A DNA stretch of 43,983 nt, taken from positions 1 to 43,983 of the forward strand of contig NZ_JAPCHY010000020.1 in assembly GCF_026107455.2 (NCBI RefSeq), in the 5' to 3' direction. Numbering within the stretch: position 1 is the stretch's first letter; each line of letters starts with the position of its first letter. The position numbers and the translations under genes were made by a program. This document shows, piece by piece, positions 6,868-17,705 of this stretch. The stretch comes from Xanthomonas chitinilytica (GTDB lineage: Bacteria > Pseudomonadota > Gammaproteobacteria > Xanthomonadales > Xanthomonadaceae). The notes beneath the pieces were generated by a model. It saw only the letters and a program-made list of their open reading frames with translations, made no database searches and was not told the DNA's origin.

Positions 6868-6885
6868 AAACGAAGTAACTGAGTC

Positions 6886-8082
6886 ATGGCGTCGCGTCCC
6901 CCCGTTCCAGGTCTTTCCGCATTGGTGTTCGCCGCGCTGGCGGGCACGATGGCGATGATGGCCTTCGTCGCCGTGATCGGCCCGGTCGTGCGCCTGCTCG
7001 GCCTGGCCGAGTGGCATGCGGGGCTGTCGGTGACGGCGGCGGGCCTGTTCTGGATGCTGGCGGCGCGGCGATGGGGGGCGCTCAGCGACCGTATCGGGCG
7101 CAAGCGGGTGCTGCTGATCGCGCTGGCCGCCTATACGCTGATCTACGCGGCGCTGGCGGTGTTCGTCGATGTCGCCCTGCGCCAGCCGCCGGCGGTGCTG
7201 GTATCGGTGCTGGTGCTGGTCGGCGCGCGTGCGCTGGTCGGCCTGTTCTATGCCGCGGTGCCGCCGACCGCGGCCGCGCTGGTGGCCGATGCGGTGCCGC
7301 CGGGACAGCGCGCCAGCATCATGGCGCGGCTGGGTACCGCCAACGCCCTGGGCATGGTGATCGGTCCGGCGGTGGCAGGGTGGATCGCGTTCCACGACCT
7401 GGCGCTGGCGCTCTACGCCGCGGCGCTGCTGCCGCTGCTGTCGTTGCTGATGATCGGGTGGCGGCTGCCGGCCACGCCGCCGCTGGCCGCGCCGTCGGGC
7501 GCGAGGCCGACCATGGCCTGGAACGACCGGCGCCTGCGGCTGCCGCTGTACGCGGTGTTCGCGGCGATGGTTTCGGTCTCGATCGCGCAGGTCGTGGTCG
7601 GCTTCTTCGCCATCGACCGCCTGCAACTGTCGCCGGCCGATGGCGCGCGCATGGCGGGCCTGGCGCTGACCACCGTCGGCGTCGGCCTGATCTTTTCGCA
7701 GGTGCTGGTGATGCGGCTGGAAGCGGTGCCGCCGGTGCGCTGGATCGCGATCGGCGCGCTGGTGTCGGGCATCGGTTTCGCCGCGGTGGCGCTGGTGGCC
7801 ACGCACTGGCAACTGCTGGCGGCCTATGGCGTGGCCGCGTTCGGCATGGGGCTGGTGTTCCCGTCGTTCCAGGCGCTGGCGGCCGATTCGGTGCAGGCGC
7901 ACGAACAGGGAGCGGCGGCAGGCACGGTGGCCTCGGTGCAGGGATCGGGCATGGTGGTCGGGCCGCTGCTGGGCACGCTGCTGTACCGCTGGTCGCCGGG
8001 CGCGCCCTACCTGCTGGTCGCTGCGGTGCTGTTGGCATTGGCGCTGGCGGCGGCGCTGCATCGCACGGAGGAGGTGCAATGA
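6886..8082 (+). CDS. MFS transporter, probable siderophore exporter (EntS-like role)
   Basis: A 398-residue major-facilitator protein with about 12 hydrophobic segments. The MFS motif between TM2 and TM3 is visible as [15 protein letters not shown] (about residues 60-74). It is the first gene of the operon and its stop overlaps the isochorismate synthase start (ATGA at 8079). Siderophore loci commonly encode an MFS exporter of this size, and EntS exports enterobactin in E. coli, so export of the product to the periplasm is inferred. No strong ribosome site precedes the ATG. The leader RNA may control translation. Drug efflux would be the alternative reading, but the coupling to biosynthesis genes argues against it. 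Confidence 0.88.
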   Translation: MASRPPVPGLSALVFAALAGTMAMMAFVAVIGPVVRLLGLAEWHAGLSVTAAGLFWMLAARRWGALSDRIGRKRVLLIALAAYTLIYAALAVFVDVALRQPPAVLVSVLVLVGARALVGLFYAAVPPTAAALVADAVPPGQRASIMARLGTANALGMVIGPAVAGWIAFHDLALALYAAALLPLLSLLMIGWRLPATPPLAAPSGARPTMAWNDRRLRLPLYAVFAAMVSVSIAQVVVGFFAIDRLQLSPADGARMAGLALTTVGVGLIFSQVLVMRLEAVPPVRWIAIGALVSGIGFAAVALVATHWQLLAAYGVAAFGMGLVFPSFQALAADSVQAHEQGAAAGTVASVQGSGMVVGPLLGTLLYRWSPGAPYLLVAAVLLALALAAALHRTEEVQ

Positions 8083-9260
8083 ACGACACGTCCGCGGCCG
8101 CGGGTCTGGTGGCAGACACGGGAGTGGCGTACCGCGAGGTCGACGATGCAGGCTCGTTCCTGCTGCATGCGCCGCAGCGGCGGGTGGATGCCGCCGGCTG
8201 CCGGATGCGGCTGCCGGGCGGTCCCGCCGCGACGCTGGCGCAGCGGGTGCAGGCGTTCTTCGCGCAATCGCGCCACGGGCCGGCGCTGCTGGTCGGGGCG
8301 CTGCCGTTCGACCCGCACGCCGGCGATGCGCTGTACCAGCCCGAACGGCTGGTCGCGCCGGTGCCGAGCGGAGCCGGGACATTCCCGGCGTTGGCCGGCG
8401 GGATCGTCGCCGAGCCCAGCGCCGAGGCCTATGCCGATGCGGTTGCGCAAGCGCTGCAGCCGCTGCGCGCCGAAGGCGATCCGCTGCGCAAGCTGGTGCT
8501 GGCGCGCAGCCTGCGGGTGCAGGCCGCGCAGGCGGTCGATCCGCGCGCGCTGGCCGCGCGCCTGGGCCGCGACCCCAGCGTGGCCACCTACGTGGTGCCG
8601 TTGCCGGTCGCCGCCGGGCAGGCGCCGGCCTGGCTGGTCGGCGCTTCGCCGGAGCTGCTGGTGTCGCGGCGCGGGCGCAATGTCGTTTCGCATCCGCTGG
8701 CCGGTTCGGCGCGACGCAGCGGCGATCCCGCCGAGGACGCGCGCACGGCCGAGGCGCTGCTGGCCTCGGCCAAGGACCTGGACGAGCACCGCTACGTGGT
8801 CGAGGCGATCGTCGAGGCGCTGGCACCGCTGTGCAGCGAGCTGGATGCGCCGTCGCGGCCGTCGCTGCATGCGACCGCAACGATGTGGCACCTGGGCACG
8901 CGCATCGCCGGCACGTTGAAGGATCCCGCGCTGTCGGCCGCGGCGCTGGCCGGCATGCTGCACCCCACGCCCGCGGTCTGCGGCACCCCGCGCCAGCCGG
9001 CGCTGGAAGCGATCCAGGCGCTGGAGCCGGTGCCGCGGGGGTTCTACGCCGGCGCGGTCGGCTGGACCGATGCCGCCGGCGATGGCGACTGGTACGTGTC
9101 GATCCGCTGCGCCCATGTGCAGGGCAGAATGCTGCGGTTGTTCGCCGGCGCCGGCATCGTCGCCGGTTCGCAGCCGGCGCTCGAGGTGGACGAGACCGCG
9201 GGCAAGTTCATGGCGCTGCTCAACGCGCTGGGCATCGACGCCGAACGCATGAACCGATGA
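8079..9260 (+). CDS. entC: Isochorismate synthase
   Basis: A 393-residue chorismate-binding enzyme that converts chorismate to isochorismate, the committed step to 2,3-dihydroxybenzoate. Family signatures are visible: RKLVLARSL (around residue 140, with the conserved catalytic lysine), [11 protein letters not shown] (about 210), the [13 protein letters not shown] helix, HLGTRIAG, and the C-terminal [11 protein letters not shown] and FYAGAVGW motifs that bind Mg and substrate. Its length matches EntC/DhbC. The start overlaps the upstream stop (ATGA) and follows a GGAGG ribosome site. Its stop in turn overlaps the ligase start. Assignment to the siderophore rather than to menaquinone synthesis rests on the neighbouring ent genes. 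Confidence 0.95.
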   Translation: MNDTSAAAGLVADTGVAYREVDDAGSFLLHAPQRRVDAAGCRMRLPGGPAATLAQRVQAFFAQSRHGPALLVGALPFDPHAGDALYQPERLVAPVPSGAGTFPALAGGIVAEPSAEAYADAVAQALQPLRAEGDPLRKLVLARSLRVQAAQAVDPRALAARLGRDPSVATYVVPLPVAAGQAPAWLVGASPELLVSRRGRNVVSHPLAGSARRSGDPAEDARTAEALLASAKDLDEHRYVVEAIVEALAPLCSELDAPSRPSLHATATMWHLGTRIAGTLKDPALSAAALAGMLHPTPAVCGTPRQPALEAIQALEPVPRGFYAGAVGWTDAAGDGDWYVSIRCAHVQGRMLRLFAGAGIVAGSQPALEVDETAGKFMALLNALGIDAERMNR

Positions 9261-10924
9261 CGAGCGAGGATCAGATGAACGACGTTCCCGCGCACGCGCG
9301 CCTGCCGCTGCGCCAGGTGTGGCCGGGCGACTTCGTCGCGCGCTACCGCGCGGCGGGCTACTGGCGCGGCGAGACCTTCCCCGGCTTCCTGCGCGAGCGC
9401 GCCGAGCGTTTCGGCGACGACGTGGCGGTGGTCGGCGGCGACGTCCGCTGGAGCTATGCGCAGCTGTGGCGCGAGGCCGGGCGCATCGGCGCCGGTCTGC
9501 TGGCGATGGGGCTGCGGCCCGGCGACCGGGTGGTGGTGCAGCTGGGCAACGTTCCCGAGTTCATCGCCGTGGCCTGCGGCCTGTTCCGTGCCGGGCTGGT
9601 GCCGGTGTACGCGCTGCCGGCGCACCGGATCACCGAGATCGCGCACTTCGCGCGCAAGGCCGAGGCCAGCGCCTATGTGATGCCCGAGCGCCACGATGGC
9701 TTCGACTACCGCAGTCTGGCGCGCGAGCTGCGCGCCGAGGTGCCGGCGGTGCGGCACGTGGTCGTCGCCGGCGAGGCCGCCGAGTTCGCGGCGCTGGCCG
9801 ACCTGGACGGCGACCCGGCCACGCTGCCGGGCGACCCGGACCCGCAGTCGGTGGCGTTCCTGCAGATCTCCGGCGGCAGCACCGGGCTGTCGAAGCTGAT
9901 CCCGCGCACGCACGACGACTACATCTACAGTTTCCGCGCCAGCAACGCGATCTGCGGCATCGACCGCGACAGCGTCTACCTGGTGGCGCTGCCGGCCGCG
10001 CACAATTTCCCGATGAGCTCGCCCGGTTTCTTCGGCGCGCTGTACGCCGGCGCGAAGGTGGTGCTCAGCCCCGGTCCGGGGCCGGATGCGGCGTTCCCGC
10101 TGATCGCGCGCGAACGCGCGACCTGCGTCGGCCTGGTGCCGCCGCTGGCGCTACTGTGGGCCGATGCCGCCGGCAAGGCCGCGCACGACCTGTCGAGCCT
10201 GCAGGTGGTGCAGGTCGGCGGCGCCAAGCTGGTGCCGGAAGCGGCGCGGCGGGTGATCGCCGGGCTGGGCTGCCAACTCCAGCAGGTGTTCGGCATGGCC
10301 GAGGGGCTGGTCAACTACACCCGCCTGGACGATCCGGAGGACATCGTGGTCAACACCCAGGGCCGCCCGATCAGCCCGGACGACGAGGTGCTGGTGGTCG
10401 ACGACCATGGCGAGCCGGTGCCCGAGGGCGAGGCCGGCCACCTGCTGGTACGCGGGCCGTACACGATCCGCGGCTACCACAACGACGATGCCGCCAACGC
10501 GCGCGCGTTCACCGCCGACGGCTACTACCGCACCGGCGACATGGTGCAGCGGCTGCGGGGCGGCTACCTGGTGGTGCAGGGGCGGGCCACCGACCACATC
10601 AACCGCGCCGGCGAGAAGATCTCGGCCGAGGAGATCGAGGACCACCTGCTGGCGCACCCATCGGTGTTCGACGCGGCGGTGGTGTCGATTCCCGATCCCT
10701 ACCTGGGCGAGCGCAGCTGCGCCTTCGTCATCGCCCGCGGCGAGCGGCCGCGCGCCGCGGAACTGAAGGCCTGGGTGCGCGGGCGCGGGCTGGCGGCGTT
10801 CAAGGTGCCGGACCAGGTGGTGCTGGTCGATGCCTTCGGCACCACCGCGGTGGGCAAGATCAGCCGCCGCGAACTGCGCGCGCAGCTGCGCGAGAAATTC
10901 CTGTCCGAACAGAAGGATTGCTGA
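9257..10924 (+). CDS. entE: 2,3-dihydroxybenzoate-AMP ligase
   Basis: A 555-residue stand-alone adenylating enzyme that activates 2,3-dihydroxybenzoate and loads it onto the aryl carrier protein. The phosphate-binding loop [15 protein letters not shown] (about residues 205-219) is followed by [11 protein letters not shown]. Its Asn is the residue that recognises the 2-hydroxyl in DhbE/EntE. The acceptor motif YRTGD, the hinge and the C-terminal catalytic lysine (VGKISRREL) are all present. The ATG at 9257 overlaps the entC stop (ATGA), as at other junctions in the operon. An internal ATG at 9275 has a GAGGA ribosome site 4 nt upstream and is a possible alternative, six residues shorter. Confidence 0.95.
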   Translation: MTSEDQMNDVPAHARLPLRQVWPGDFVARYRAAGYWRGETFPGFLRERAERFGDDVAVVGGDVRWSYAQLWREAGRIGAGLLAMGLRPGDRVVVQLGNVPEFIAVACGLFRAGLVPVYALPAHRITEIAHFARKAEASAYVMPERHDGFDYRSLARELRAEVPAVRHVVVAGEAAEFAALADLDGDPATLPGDPDPQSVAFLQISGGSTGLSKLIPRTHDDYIYSFRASNAICGIDRDSVYLVALPAAHNFPMSSPGFFGALYAGAKVVLSPGPGPDAAFPLIARERATCVGLVPPLALLWADAAGKAAHDLSSLQVVQVGGAKLVPEAARRVIAGLGCQLQQVFGMAEGLVNYTRLDDPEDIVVNTQGRPISPDDEVLVVDDHGEPVPEGEAGHLLVRGPYTIRGYHNDDAANARAFTADGYYRTGDMVQRLRGGYLVVQGRATDHINRAGEKISAEEIEDHLLAHPSVFDAAVVSIPDPYLGERSCAFVIARGERPRAAELKAWVRGRGLAAFKVPDQVVLVDAFGTTAVGKISRRELRAQLREKFLSEQKDC

Positions 10925-11559
10925 TGGGCCTGCCCCGGATCGCACCGTACCCGTTGCCCACGCGGGCCGAACTGCCGGCGCCGCGCGCGCCATGGCAACC
11001 GCAGGCGCAGCGCGTGGCACTGCTGGTGCACGACATGCAGCGCTACTTCCTCGCCGCGTTCGCGGCCGATGCGGCACCGCTGGCGCCGGCCATCGACAAC
11101 CTGGCGCGGCTGCTCGCGCATTGCCGCGGGCAGGGCATCCCGGTGTTCTACACCGCCCAGCGCGGCGACCAGGACCGCCGCGACCGCGGCCTGCAGGCCG
11201 ACCTGTGGGGACCGGGCATGCGCGCGATCGACGAACACGAAGAGATCGTCGCGGCGCTGGCACCGGCCGCGGGCGACCATGTGCTGGTCAAGCACCGCTA
11301 CAGCGCCTTCCAGCGCAGCAACCTGGAAACGCTGATGCGCGCGCGCGGCCGCGACCAGCTGCTGGTCACCGGCGTCTACGCGCACATCGGCTGCACCGCG
11401 ACCGTGGCCGAGGCGTTCCAGCGCGACATCGAGCCGTTCATCGCCGCCGACGCGGTCGCCGATTTCTCGCGCGCCGACCACGACGATGCGCTGCGCTGGA
11501 TCGCGCGCACCTGCGGCGTGCCGATGACCACCGATCAACTGCTGGAGGCCCTGCAATGA
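10924..11559 (+). CDS. entB: Isochorismatase, without the C-terminal aryl carrier domain
   Basis: A 211-residue isochorismatase that hydrolyses isochorismate to 2,3-dihydro-2,3-dihydroxybenzoate. The catalytic Asp (LLVHDMQRYF, about residue 38), Lys (LVKHRYSAF) and the loop YAHIGCTATV align with E. coli EntB. The C-terminal aryl carrier domain found in EntB, DhbB and VibB is missing; the protein ends after the fold (TTDQLLEALQ). The carrier is instead encoded by the next gene. The start overlaps the ligase stop (TGATG) and the stop overlaps the carrier start (ATGA). This split arrangement is the one described as entB-entB' in Stenotrophomonas. Confidence 0.94.
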   Translation: MGLPRIAPYPLPTRAELPAPRAPWQPQAQRVALLVHDMQRYFLAAFAADAAPLAPAIDNLARLLAHCRGQGIPVFYTAQRGDQDRRDRGLQADLWGPGMRAIDEHEEIVAALAPAAGDHVLVKHRYSAFQRSNLETLMRARGRDQLLVTGVYAHIGCTATVAEAFQRDIEPFIAADAVADFSRADHDDALRWIARTCGVPMTTDQLLEALQ

Positions 11560-11819
11560 CCGACAACACGGGGACGCTGACCCTGGAACGCATGCGCGCG
11601 GACGTGGCGCGGATGATCGACGAGGCGCCCGAAGCGGTCGCCGACGGCGACAACCTGATGGACCTCGGGCTGGATTCGATGCGCCTGCTCGGGCTGGTGA
11701 TGGCCTGGAGCGAGACCGGCATCGCGCTGGAGTTCGCCGACCTGGCCGAGTACGCCACCCTGCAGGACTGGTGGCAGGTGGTGCAGCGGCTGCAGGCGCG
11801 GGCTGCGGCCGGGCGATGA
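11556..11819 (+). CDS. entB': Stand-alone aryl carrier protein (EntB')
   Basis: An 87-residue four-helix carrier protein. The phosphopantetheine attachment motif is DLGLDSMRLL, with Ser41 as the modified residue. It would be charged with dihydroxybenzoate by EntE and offer it to the condensation domain of the NRPS encoded next. Coupled overlaps at both ends (ATGA) suggest production in step with the isochorismatase and the NRPS. In E. coli the same function is the C-terminal domain of EntB. No phosphopantetheinyl transferase is encoded in the window, so modification must come from elsewhere. Confidence 0.93.
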   Translation: MTDNTGTLTLERMRADVARMIDEAPEAVADGDNLMDLGLDSMRLLGLVMAWSETGIALEFADLAEYATLQDWWQVVQRLQARAAAGR

Positions 11820-14800
11820 ACGCATCGGCCGCCAGCGCCGCCGTGTCCGCCGCTGCGGCGCCCGTGCGCCGGTTGAGCGAGGCGCAGCTCGGGCTCTGGT
11901 ACGCGCAGCGGCTGGCGCCGGACAACCCGGCGTTCAACACCGCCCATGCGCTGTGGATCGAGGGCGCGCTGGACGTGGCCCGGTTCGCGCGCGCGGCCGA
12001 CCGCGCCGCGGCCGAGGCCGAGGCGCTGTCGCTGCGGATGCGCGAGGACGAGGACGGGCCGCGGCAATGGCCGGACCCGGCCTGCCGGCCGGGGATCGAG
12101 CGGGTGGACCTGTCCGCACAGGCCGACCCGGTCGCCGCGGCACAGGCGGCGATGCACGCCGAGCGGATGACGCCGGTGGACCCCGCGCGCGATCGCCTCG
12201 CCGTGCAGCGGCTCTACCTGCTGGGGAACGAACGCTACGTCTGGTACCTGCGCGTGCACCACCTGGCGGCCGACGGCTACGGCATGGCGCTGCTGGGCGA
12301 ACGCGTCTGCGCGCTGTACGCGGCGGAGGACGGCGGCACCCCGTTGGCGCCGCTGGCGCCGGTGCTGGACGAGGACGACATCTACCGTGACAGCGAGCGC
12401 CGCGAACGCGATGCGGCGTACTGGCGGCAGGCGATGGAGGCGATGCCGGCCGCCGCGGGACTGGGACCGGGCTTCGCCGCCGCCGCGCACGATTGCCTGC
12501 GCCGGGTGCAACCGCTGGAAGCGCCGCTGCGCGAGCGCCTGCTGGAGGTCGCCGCGCAGGTCGGGCAGCCGTGGCCGGACCTGCTGGCCGCCCTCACCGC
12601 CGAGTACTGCCGGCGCCACGGCGGGCTGGCCGAGGCGGTGGTCGGCGTGCCGCACATGGGGCGGCTGGGTAGCGCGTCGGCGCGGGTGCCGGCGATGGCG
12701 ATGAACGTGCTGCCGCTGCGCGTGCCCGAAGCCGATGTCCCGCTCGCGGATTTCGTCCGCAGCACGGCCGGCGCGCTGGTGCGCGGCCGCCGCCACGGCC
12801 GCTACCGCAGCGAACAGCTGCGCCGCGACCTCGGCCTGGTCGGCGGCCAGCGGCGCCTGCACGGCCCGCTGGTCAACGTGCAGCCGTTCTACCGGCCGTT
12901 GCAGCTGCCGAATATCCAGACCCGATTGGAGATCCTGTGCACCGGCCCGGTGGACGACGCCACCCTCGGTTTCCGCGGCGATGCCGTGCATGCGCTCGAC
13001 CTGGAGATCGAGGCCAACCCGGCGCTGTACACCCCGGCGCAGGTACGGGCGCATGCGGCGCGGCTGCCGGCGTTCCTGCGCGCCGCGTTCGACGTGCATG
13101 CGGCCGGCGGCACGATGGCCGACATCGCGCTGGCGACGCCGGCCGAGGCGCAGCGCTACCTGTTCGAGGTCAACGCCACCGGACATCCCGTGGCGGACAC
13201 CACCCTGGTCGCGCTGTACGAGGCGAAGATGGCGGCCACCCCGGACGCGGTCGCGCTGGAGTACGAGGGGCAGACCTTGAGCTACGCGCAGCTGGAGCGG
13301 CGCACGCGGGCGCTGGCGCTGCAACTGCGCGAACGCGGCGTGGGCCGCGATTCGGTGGTGGCGGTGGCGCTGCCGCGCTCGCTGGAACTGGTGGTCGCGC
13401 TGGTCGCGGTGCAGCGCGCCGGTGGCGCCTACCTGCCGCTGGACCCGGCCCATCCCGACGAGCGGCTCGCGCGCATCCTCGCCTCGGCGCGCCCGGCCTG
13501 CGTGCTGGCCGGCGATGCCGAGGCCGCGCGCTTCGGCGCCTGGCCGCTGCTGGCGCCGGCGCAGTGGCACGCCGATACCGATCTTGCGCTCGCCGCCGCG
13601 GTCGAACCCGGCGACGCCGCCTATGTGATCTACACCTCCGGCTCGACCGGCGAGCCCAAGGGCGTGGTGGTCGAACACCGCGCCATCGTCAACCGCATCG
13701 AGTGGATGCGCGAGCAGTTCGCCATCGGCGCGGACGACCGCATCCTGCAGAAGACCCCGGCGACCTTCGACGTGTCGGTCTGGGAGTTCTTCCTGCCGCT
13801 GCTGGCCGGCGCCCGGCTGGTGATCGCGCCGCCGGACGCGCACCGCGACCCGCGCGCGATCGCGCGGCTGGTCCGCGCACGCGGCATCACCGCGCTGCAT
13901 TTCGTGCCGTCGATGCTGGCCGCGTTCCTGGCCGCGCCGGAAGCGCAGGGGCTGGCGCCGCGGCGGGTGTTCGTCAGCGGCGAGGAACTCGGCGCCGAGC
14001 TGCGCGACCGTTTCCACGAAGTCCTCGATGCCGAGCTGCACAACCTCTACGGGCCGACCGAGGCCGCGGTGGACGTGAGCTGGTGGCCGGCCGGGCGCGA
14101 CGACGACTCGCGCCCGGTGCCGATCGGTTTCCCGGTCTGGAACACCCGGCTGTACGTGCTCGACGCGCGCATGCGGCCGCTGCCGCCGGGCGTGGTCGGC
14201 GACCTCTACCTGGGCGGCGTGCAGCTGGCGCGCGGCTACCTCGGGCGCGACGACCTGACCGCCGAGCGCTTCGGCGACGACCCGTTCGTGCCCGGGGCGC
14301 GGATCTACCGCAGCGGCGACGTGGCGCGCTGGCGCGAGGACGGTGCGGTCGAGTTCCTCGGCCGCAGCGACCACCAGGTCAAGCTGCGCGGCCTGCGCAT
14401 CGAGCTGGGCGAGATCGAGGCGGCGCTGCGCTCGGTCCCGGGCGTGGCGCGCGCCGAAGTGGTGCTGCGCGAGGACCGTCCCGGCGAACGCCGCCTGGTC
14501 GGCTACGTGCAGGCGGACGCGCCGCTGGCGGCGGATGCGCTGCGCGCGTACCTCGCCGCGCGGCTGCCGGACTACATGGTGCCGGCGGCGTTCGTCGCGC
14601 TCGCCGAGTGGCCGCTGACCGCCAACGGCAAGCTCGACCGCGGTGCGCTGCCGGCGCCGGCCGTGCAGGCCGGCGAGGCCGCGCCGCGCACGCCGACCGA
14701 ACGCGGGCTGGCGGCGCTGTTCGCGCAGGTGCTGGGCATGGAGGCGCCGGTCGGTGCCGACGCCGATTTCTTCGCACTCGGCGGCGATTCGCTGACGGCG

Positions 14801-15736
14801 GTGCACCTGCTGCTGGCGATCCAGCAGCGCTGGCGCTGCGACCCCGGCCTGGGCGCGCTGTTCGCCACGCCGACCGTGGCCGCGCTGGCGGCGTTGATCG
14901 ACGCGCAGCCGGCCAGCGCCGACCACGGGCTGGGGCCGCTGATCCGGCTGGCGGAGGGCGAGGCATCGCATGCGCCGCTGTTCGTGGTGCATCCGGCCGG
15001 CGGCATCGCCTGGAACTACCGCGAGCTGGCGCGCGCGCTGCAGCCGCGGCGCACGGTGTTCGGCCTGCAGTCGCCGGTGCTGGACCCGGCGCAGCCGCTG
15101 CCGGCGAGCATCGACGCGCTGGCCGCCGACTATGCGCGGCGCCTGGTCGAAGTGCATCCGCACGGGCCGGTGCACCTGCTCGGCTGGTCGGTCGGCGGCA
15201 TCATCGCCCAGGCGATGGCGGTACGCCTGCGCGCGCTGGGCCGGGAGGTCGGGCTGCTGGCGCTGCTCGACGCCTATCCGGCCGAGTGCTGGCGCGCCGA
15301 ACCCGAGCCCGGCCCGGTCGCGGCGCTGCGCGCGCTGCTGGCGATCGCCGGCTACGACCCGGAAGCGCATCCGGAGCTGGACAGCCGCGCCAGGGTGGTC
15401 GCGTTCCTGCGCCGCGGCGACAGCGCCCTGGGCAACCTGCCCGAGCCGGTGCTCGACGGCGTGGTGCGGGCGGTGACCAGCACCAACCGGTTGGTGCGCG
15501 GGCACCACCATGCGCGCTACGACGGCGCGCTGCTGCACCTGCGCGCCGGCCGCGACCATGCCGGGCGGCCGCAGCTGCAGTCGCGGCTGTGGGCGCCGTA
15601 CGCGGCTGCGGTCGAATCGATCGAGCTGCCGTTCCTGCACGCGGAGCTGACCGGCCGCGACGCCGTGGCGAAGATCGCGCCGCTGCTGGACGAACGGCTG
15701 CGACACTGGGATGCATCCGCGGGAGACGAGACATGA
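11816..15736 (+). CDS. entF: Siderophore NRPS, C-A-PCP-TE (EntF-like)
   Basis: A 1306-residue single-module synthetase. The condensation domain (about 18-440) has HHLAADG at 148-154. The adenylation domain (about 465-965) has [10 protein letters not shown] near 606. The carrier domain has LGGDS with Ser992. The type I thioesterase (about 1045-1300) has GWSVGG with Ser1125. The specificity pocket residues read D-V-W (FDVSVW), H (LHFVPS), F-S (FVSGE), L-V-D ([11 protein letters not shown]) and K (NGKLD). This is DVWHFSLVDK, the code of EntF for L-serine. The expected chemistry is condensation of dihydroxybenzoate with serine and iterative esterification on the thioesterase, giving an enterobactin-type or shorter DHB-serine product. 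The final oligomer state cannot be read from sequence. Confidence 0.95.
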   Translation: MNASAASAAVSAAAAPVRRLSEAQLGLWYAQRLAPDNPAFNTAHALWIEGALDVARFARAADRAAAEAEALSLRMREDEDGPRQWPDPACRPGIERVDLSAQADPVAAAQAAMHAERMTPVDPARDRLAVQRLYLLGNERYVWYLRVHHLAADGYGMALLGERVCALYAAEDGGTPLAPLAPVLDEDDIYRDSERRERDAAYWRQAMEAMPAAAGLGPGFAAAAHDCLRRVQPLEAPLRERLLEVAAQVGQPWPDLLAALTAEYCRRHGGLAEAVVGVPHMGRLGSASARVPAMAMNVLPLRVPEADVPLADFVRSTAGALVRGRRHGRYRSEQLRRDLGLVGGQRRLHGPLVNVQPFYRPLQLPNIQTRLEILCTGPVDDATLGFRGDAVHALDLEIEANPALYTPAQVRAHAARLPAFLRAAFDVHAAGGTMADIALATPAEAQRYLFEVNATGHPVADTTLVALYEAKMAATPDAVALEYEGQTLSYAQLERRTRALALQLRERGVGRDSVVAVALPRSLELVVALVAVQRAGGAYLPLDPAHPDERLARILASARPACVLAGDAEAARFGAWPLLAPAQWHADTDLALAAAVEPGDAAYVIYTSGSTGEPKGVVVEHRAIVNRIEWMREQFAIGADDRILQKTPATFDVSVWEFFLPLLAGARLVIAPPDAHRDPRAIARLVRARGITALHFVPSMLAAFLAAPEAQGLAPRRVFVSGEELGAELRDRFHEVLDAELHNLYGPTEAAVDVSWWPAGRDDDSRPVPIGFPVWNTRLYVLDARMRPLPPGVVGDLYLGGVQLARGYLGRDDLTAERFGDDPFVPGARIYRSGDVARWREDGAVEFLGRSDHQVKLRGLRIELGEIEAALRSVPGVARAEVVLREDRPGERRLVGYVQADAPLAADALRAYLAARLPDYMVPAAFVALAEWPLTANGKLDRGALPAPAVQAGEAAPRTPTERGLAALFAQVLGMEAPVGADADFFALGGDSLTAVHLLLAIQQRWRCDPGLGALFATPTVAALAALIDAQPASADHGLGPLIRLAEGEASHAPLFVVHPAGGIAWNYRELARALQPRRTVFGLQSPVLDPAQPLPASIDALAADYARRLVEVHPHGPVHLLGWSVGGIIAQAMAVRLRALGREVGLLALLDAYPAECWRAEPEPGPVAALRALLAIAGYDPEAHPELDSRARVVAFLRRGDSALGNLPEPVLDGVVRAVTSTNRLVRGHHHARYDGALLHLRAGRDHAGRPQLQSRLWAPYAAAVESIELPFLHAELTGRDAVAKIAPLLDERLRHWDASAGDET

Positions 15737-16503
15737 GATTGACCGGATTCGACGGCACGGTGGCCCTGGTCACCGGCGCGGGCGGCGGCATCGGCGCGGC
15801 ACTGGTGCGGCTGCTGCGCGCCAGCGGCAGCGTGGTGGTCGCCACCGACCTGGCCGCACCGCAACTGGAACCCGTCGATGGCGCGCCGGCGGCGCACGCC
15901 GAGGCGCTGGACGTCAGCGATCCGGCCGCGGTGGACGCGCTGGTGGCGCGGATCGAACGCGGGATCGGCCCGATCGGCTTCGGCGTCAACGTCGCCGGGG
16001 TACTGCAGACCGGGACCGTCGATACCCTGGACGACGCCGAGTGGCGGCGGGTGTTCGCGGTCAACGCCGATGGCGTGTTCCACGTCTCGCGCGCGCTGGC
16101 GCGGGCGATGACTCCACGCCGGCGCGGCGCCATCGTCACCGTGGGCTCGAACGCCGCCGGGGTGCCGCGGCACGGCATGGCCGCCTATGCGGCGTCCAAG
16201 GCGGCCGCGGCGATGTTCATGCGCTGCCTGGGGCTGGAACTGGCGCCGCTGGGCATCCGCTGCAACATCGTCGCCCCCGGCTCGACCCTGACCCCGATGC
16301 AGACCGGCATGTGGGCCGACGCCGACGGCGCGCGCCGGGTCATCGACGGCACCCCGGAGACCTACAAGACCGGCATCCCGCTGGGCAAGCTGGCCGCGCC
16401 CGAGGACGTGGCCAACGCGGTGATGTTCCTGCTGTCCGAGCAGGCCGGGCACATCGCGCTGGCCGACCTGTACGTCGACGGCGGGGCCACGCTGCGCGCA
16501 TGA
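15733..16503 (+). CDS. entA: 2,3-dihydro-2,3-dihydroxybenzoate dehydrogenase
   Basis: A 256-residue classical short-chain dehydrogenase that oxidises 2,3-dihydro-2,3-dihydroxybenzoate to 2,3-dihydroxybenzoate with NAD+. Visible motifs are the cofactor loop TGAGGGIG (about 14-21), NVAG (about 86), the catalytic Ser in VGSNAAG, YAASK (Tyr and Lys of the triad) and [10 protein letters not shown] after the active site, typical of EntA/DhbA. The start overlaps the NRPS stop (ATGA), and the stop overlaps an upstream ATG of the next reading frame. Context makes the substrate assignment firm. Confidence 0.94.
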   Translation: MRLTGFDGTVALVTGAGGGIGAALVRLLRASGSVVVATDLAAPQLEPVDGAPAAHAEALDVSDPAAVDALVARIERGIGPIGFGVNVAGVLQTGTVDTLDDAEWRRVFAVNADGVFHVSRALARAMTPRRRGAIVTVGSNAAGVPRHGMAAYAASKAAAAMFMRCLGLELAPLGIRCNIVAPGSTLTPMQTGMWADADGARRVIDGTPETYKTGIPLGKLAAPEDVANAVMFLLSEQAGHIALADLYVDGGATLRA

Positions 16504-16541
16504 ACCCGACCGTCTCCCCCTTTCCGCACCCGGAGTCTTCC

Positions 16542-17654
16542 ATGAACCCACACCCGCGCCGCCTCGCCCTCCGCTGCGGCCTGCTGCTGTCGATCCTGTG
16601 GGCCGCGCTGGCGCTGCCGGCGATGGCCGCCGAGATCGTCGACCTGCGCGGCAGGAAAGTGACCGTTCCCGACCAGATAAAAAAAATCTCCATCGACGAC
16701 GGCCGCTACCTGGTGGCGCTGGCGCTGATCCAACCCGACCCGGTGAAGGTGCTGGCGGCCTGGCCGCGCGACATCAACCGCATCGGCGAGGAGACCTACG
16801 CCGAGTACCTGAAGAAGTTCCCGGCGTTGCGCACGCTGCCGCAGGTGGCCAGTTCGGCGGGCAGCTTCAACCTGGAGTCGGTGCTCGCGGCGGCGCCGGA
16901 CGTGGCCGTGGTGTCGCTCGGCAACGGCCCCAGCGACGCGCAGGTGGCGCAGCTGCAGGCGGCGGGCATCCCGGTGGTGTTCATCGACTTCTTCACCAAC
17001 CCGTTCAAGAACCAGGAGCGCAGCCTGCGCATCCTCGGCCGCCTGACCGGCGGCCAGGCCAAGGCCGAGGACTTCATCGCCTTCCGCCGGCAGCGGCTGG
17101 AAACGATCTCGCGGCGCGTGGCGGCGCTGGCGCCGGACGCGCGTCCCAGCGTGTTCCTGGAAGCGCACGCGGGCATGACCCGCGACTGCTGCAACTCGCC
17201 GGGCAAGGGCAACGTCGGCGACTACATCGAGTTCGTCGGCGGCCACAACATCGGCGCCGACGTGCTGAAGGGCCCCTTCGGCAAGCTGAACCTGGAATAC
17301 GTCATCTCGCGCGACCCGAAGGTGTACATCGCCACCGGCGGCGCGCACCTGGAAAAGAGCGGCGGGCTGGTACTGGGCGTGGGCTACGACGCCGCGCGCG
17401 CGCGCGCCTCGCTGGCGGCCATCACCCGCCGCCAGGGCATCGCCCAGCTGAGCGCGGTGAAGACCGGCAACGCGCACGGGCTGGCCCACCAGCTGATCAA
17501 CTCGCCCATCGACATCGTCGCCATCGAGGTGTTCGCCAGGTGGGTGCATCCGGAACTGTTCCAGGACCTGGACCCGGCGCGGACGCTGCAGGAGATCAAC
17601 CGGCGCTTCCTGGCGGTGCCCTATCATGGCGTGGGCTGGACCGATCTGAAGTAG
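16542..17654 (+). CDS. Periplasmic siderophore-binding protein of the ABC importer (FepB/FecB-like)
   Basis: A 370-residue TroA-type solute-binding protein. It begins with a signal peptide (positive residues, then LLLSILWAALALPAMA, cleavage before AEIVDLRG) and contains two Rossmann-like lobes. The first lobe has ALIQPDPVKVLAAW, and the second DPKVYIATGG. The ATG at 16542 follows a CGGAG ribosome site and directly precedes the signal peptide. An ATG at 16500 overlaps the entA stop but would add 14 residues before the signal. A cysteine pair (DCCNSPGKG) and the segment EFVGGHNIGAD are notable. It would hand ferric catecholate to the FecCD permease encoded next. Confidence 0.9.
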   Translation: MNPHPRRLALRCGLLLSILWAALALPAMAAEIVDLRGRKVTVPDQIKKISIDDGRYLVALALIQPDPVKVLAAWPRDINRIGEETYAEYLKKFPALRTLPQVASSAGSFNLESVLAAAPDVAVVSLGNGPSDAQVAQLQAAGIPVVFIDFFTNPFKNQERSLRILGRLTGGQAKAEDFIAFRRQRLETISRRVAALAPDARPSVFLEAHAGMTRDCCNSPGKGNVGDYIEFVGGHNIGADVLKGPFGKLNLEYVISRDPKVYIATGGAHLEKSGGLVLGVGYDAARARASLAAITRRQGIAQLSAVKTGNAHGLAHQLINSPIDIVAIEVFARWVHPELFQDLDPARTLQEINRRFLAVPYHGVGWTDLK

Positions 17655-17705
17655 CCGCCCGCGCCGCGGACGGGCAGGCGTGCATTTCCCAGGGAGTCGC
17701 TTGGA

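Noticed and set aside
11438..15706. Open frame of 1422 codons on the minus strand
   Set aside because: It is antisense to the NRPS, rich in His, Arg and Gln without any motif, and arises from the GC-rich third-position bias of the real gene.
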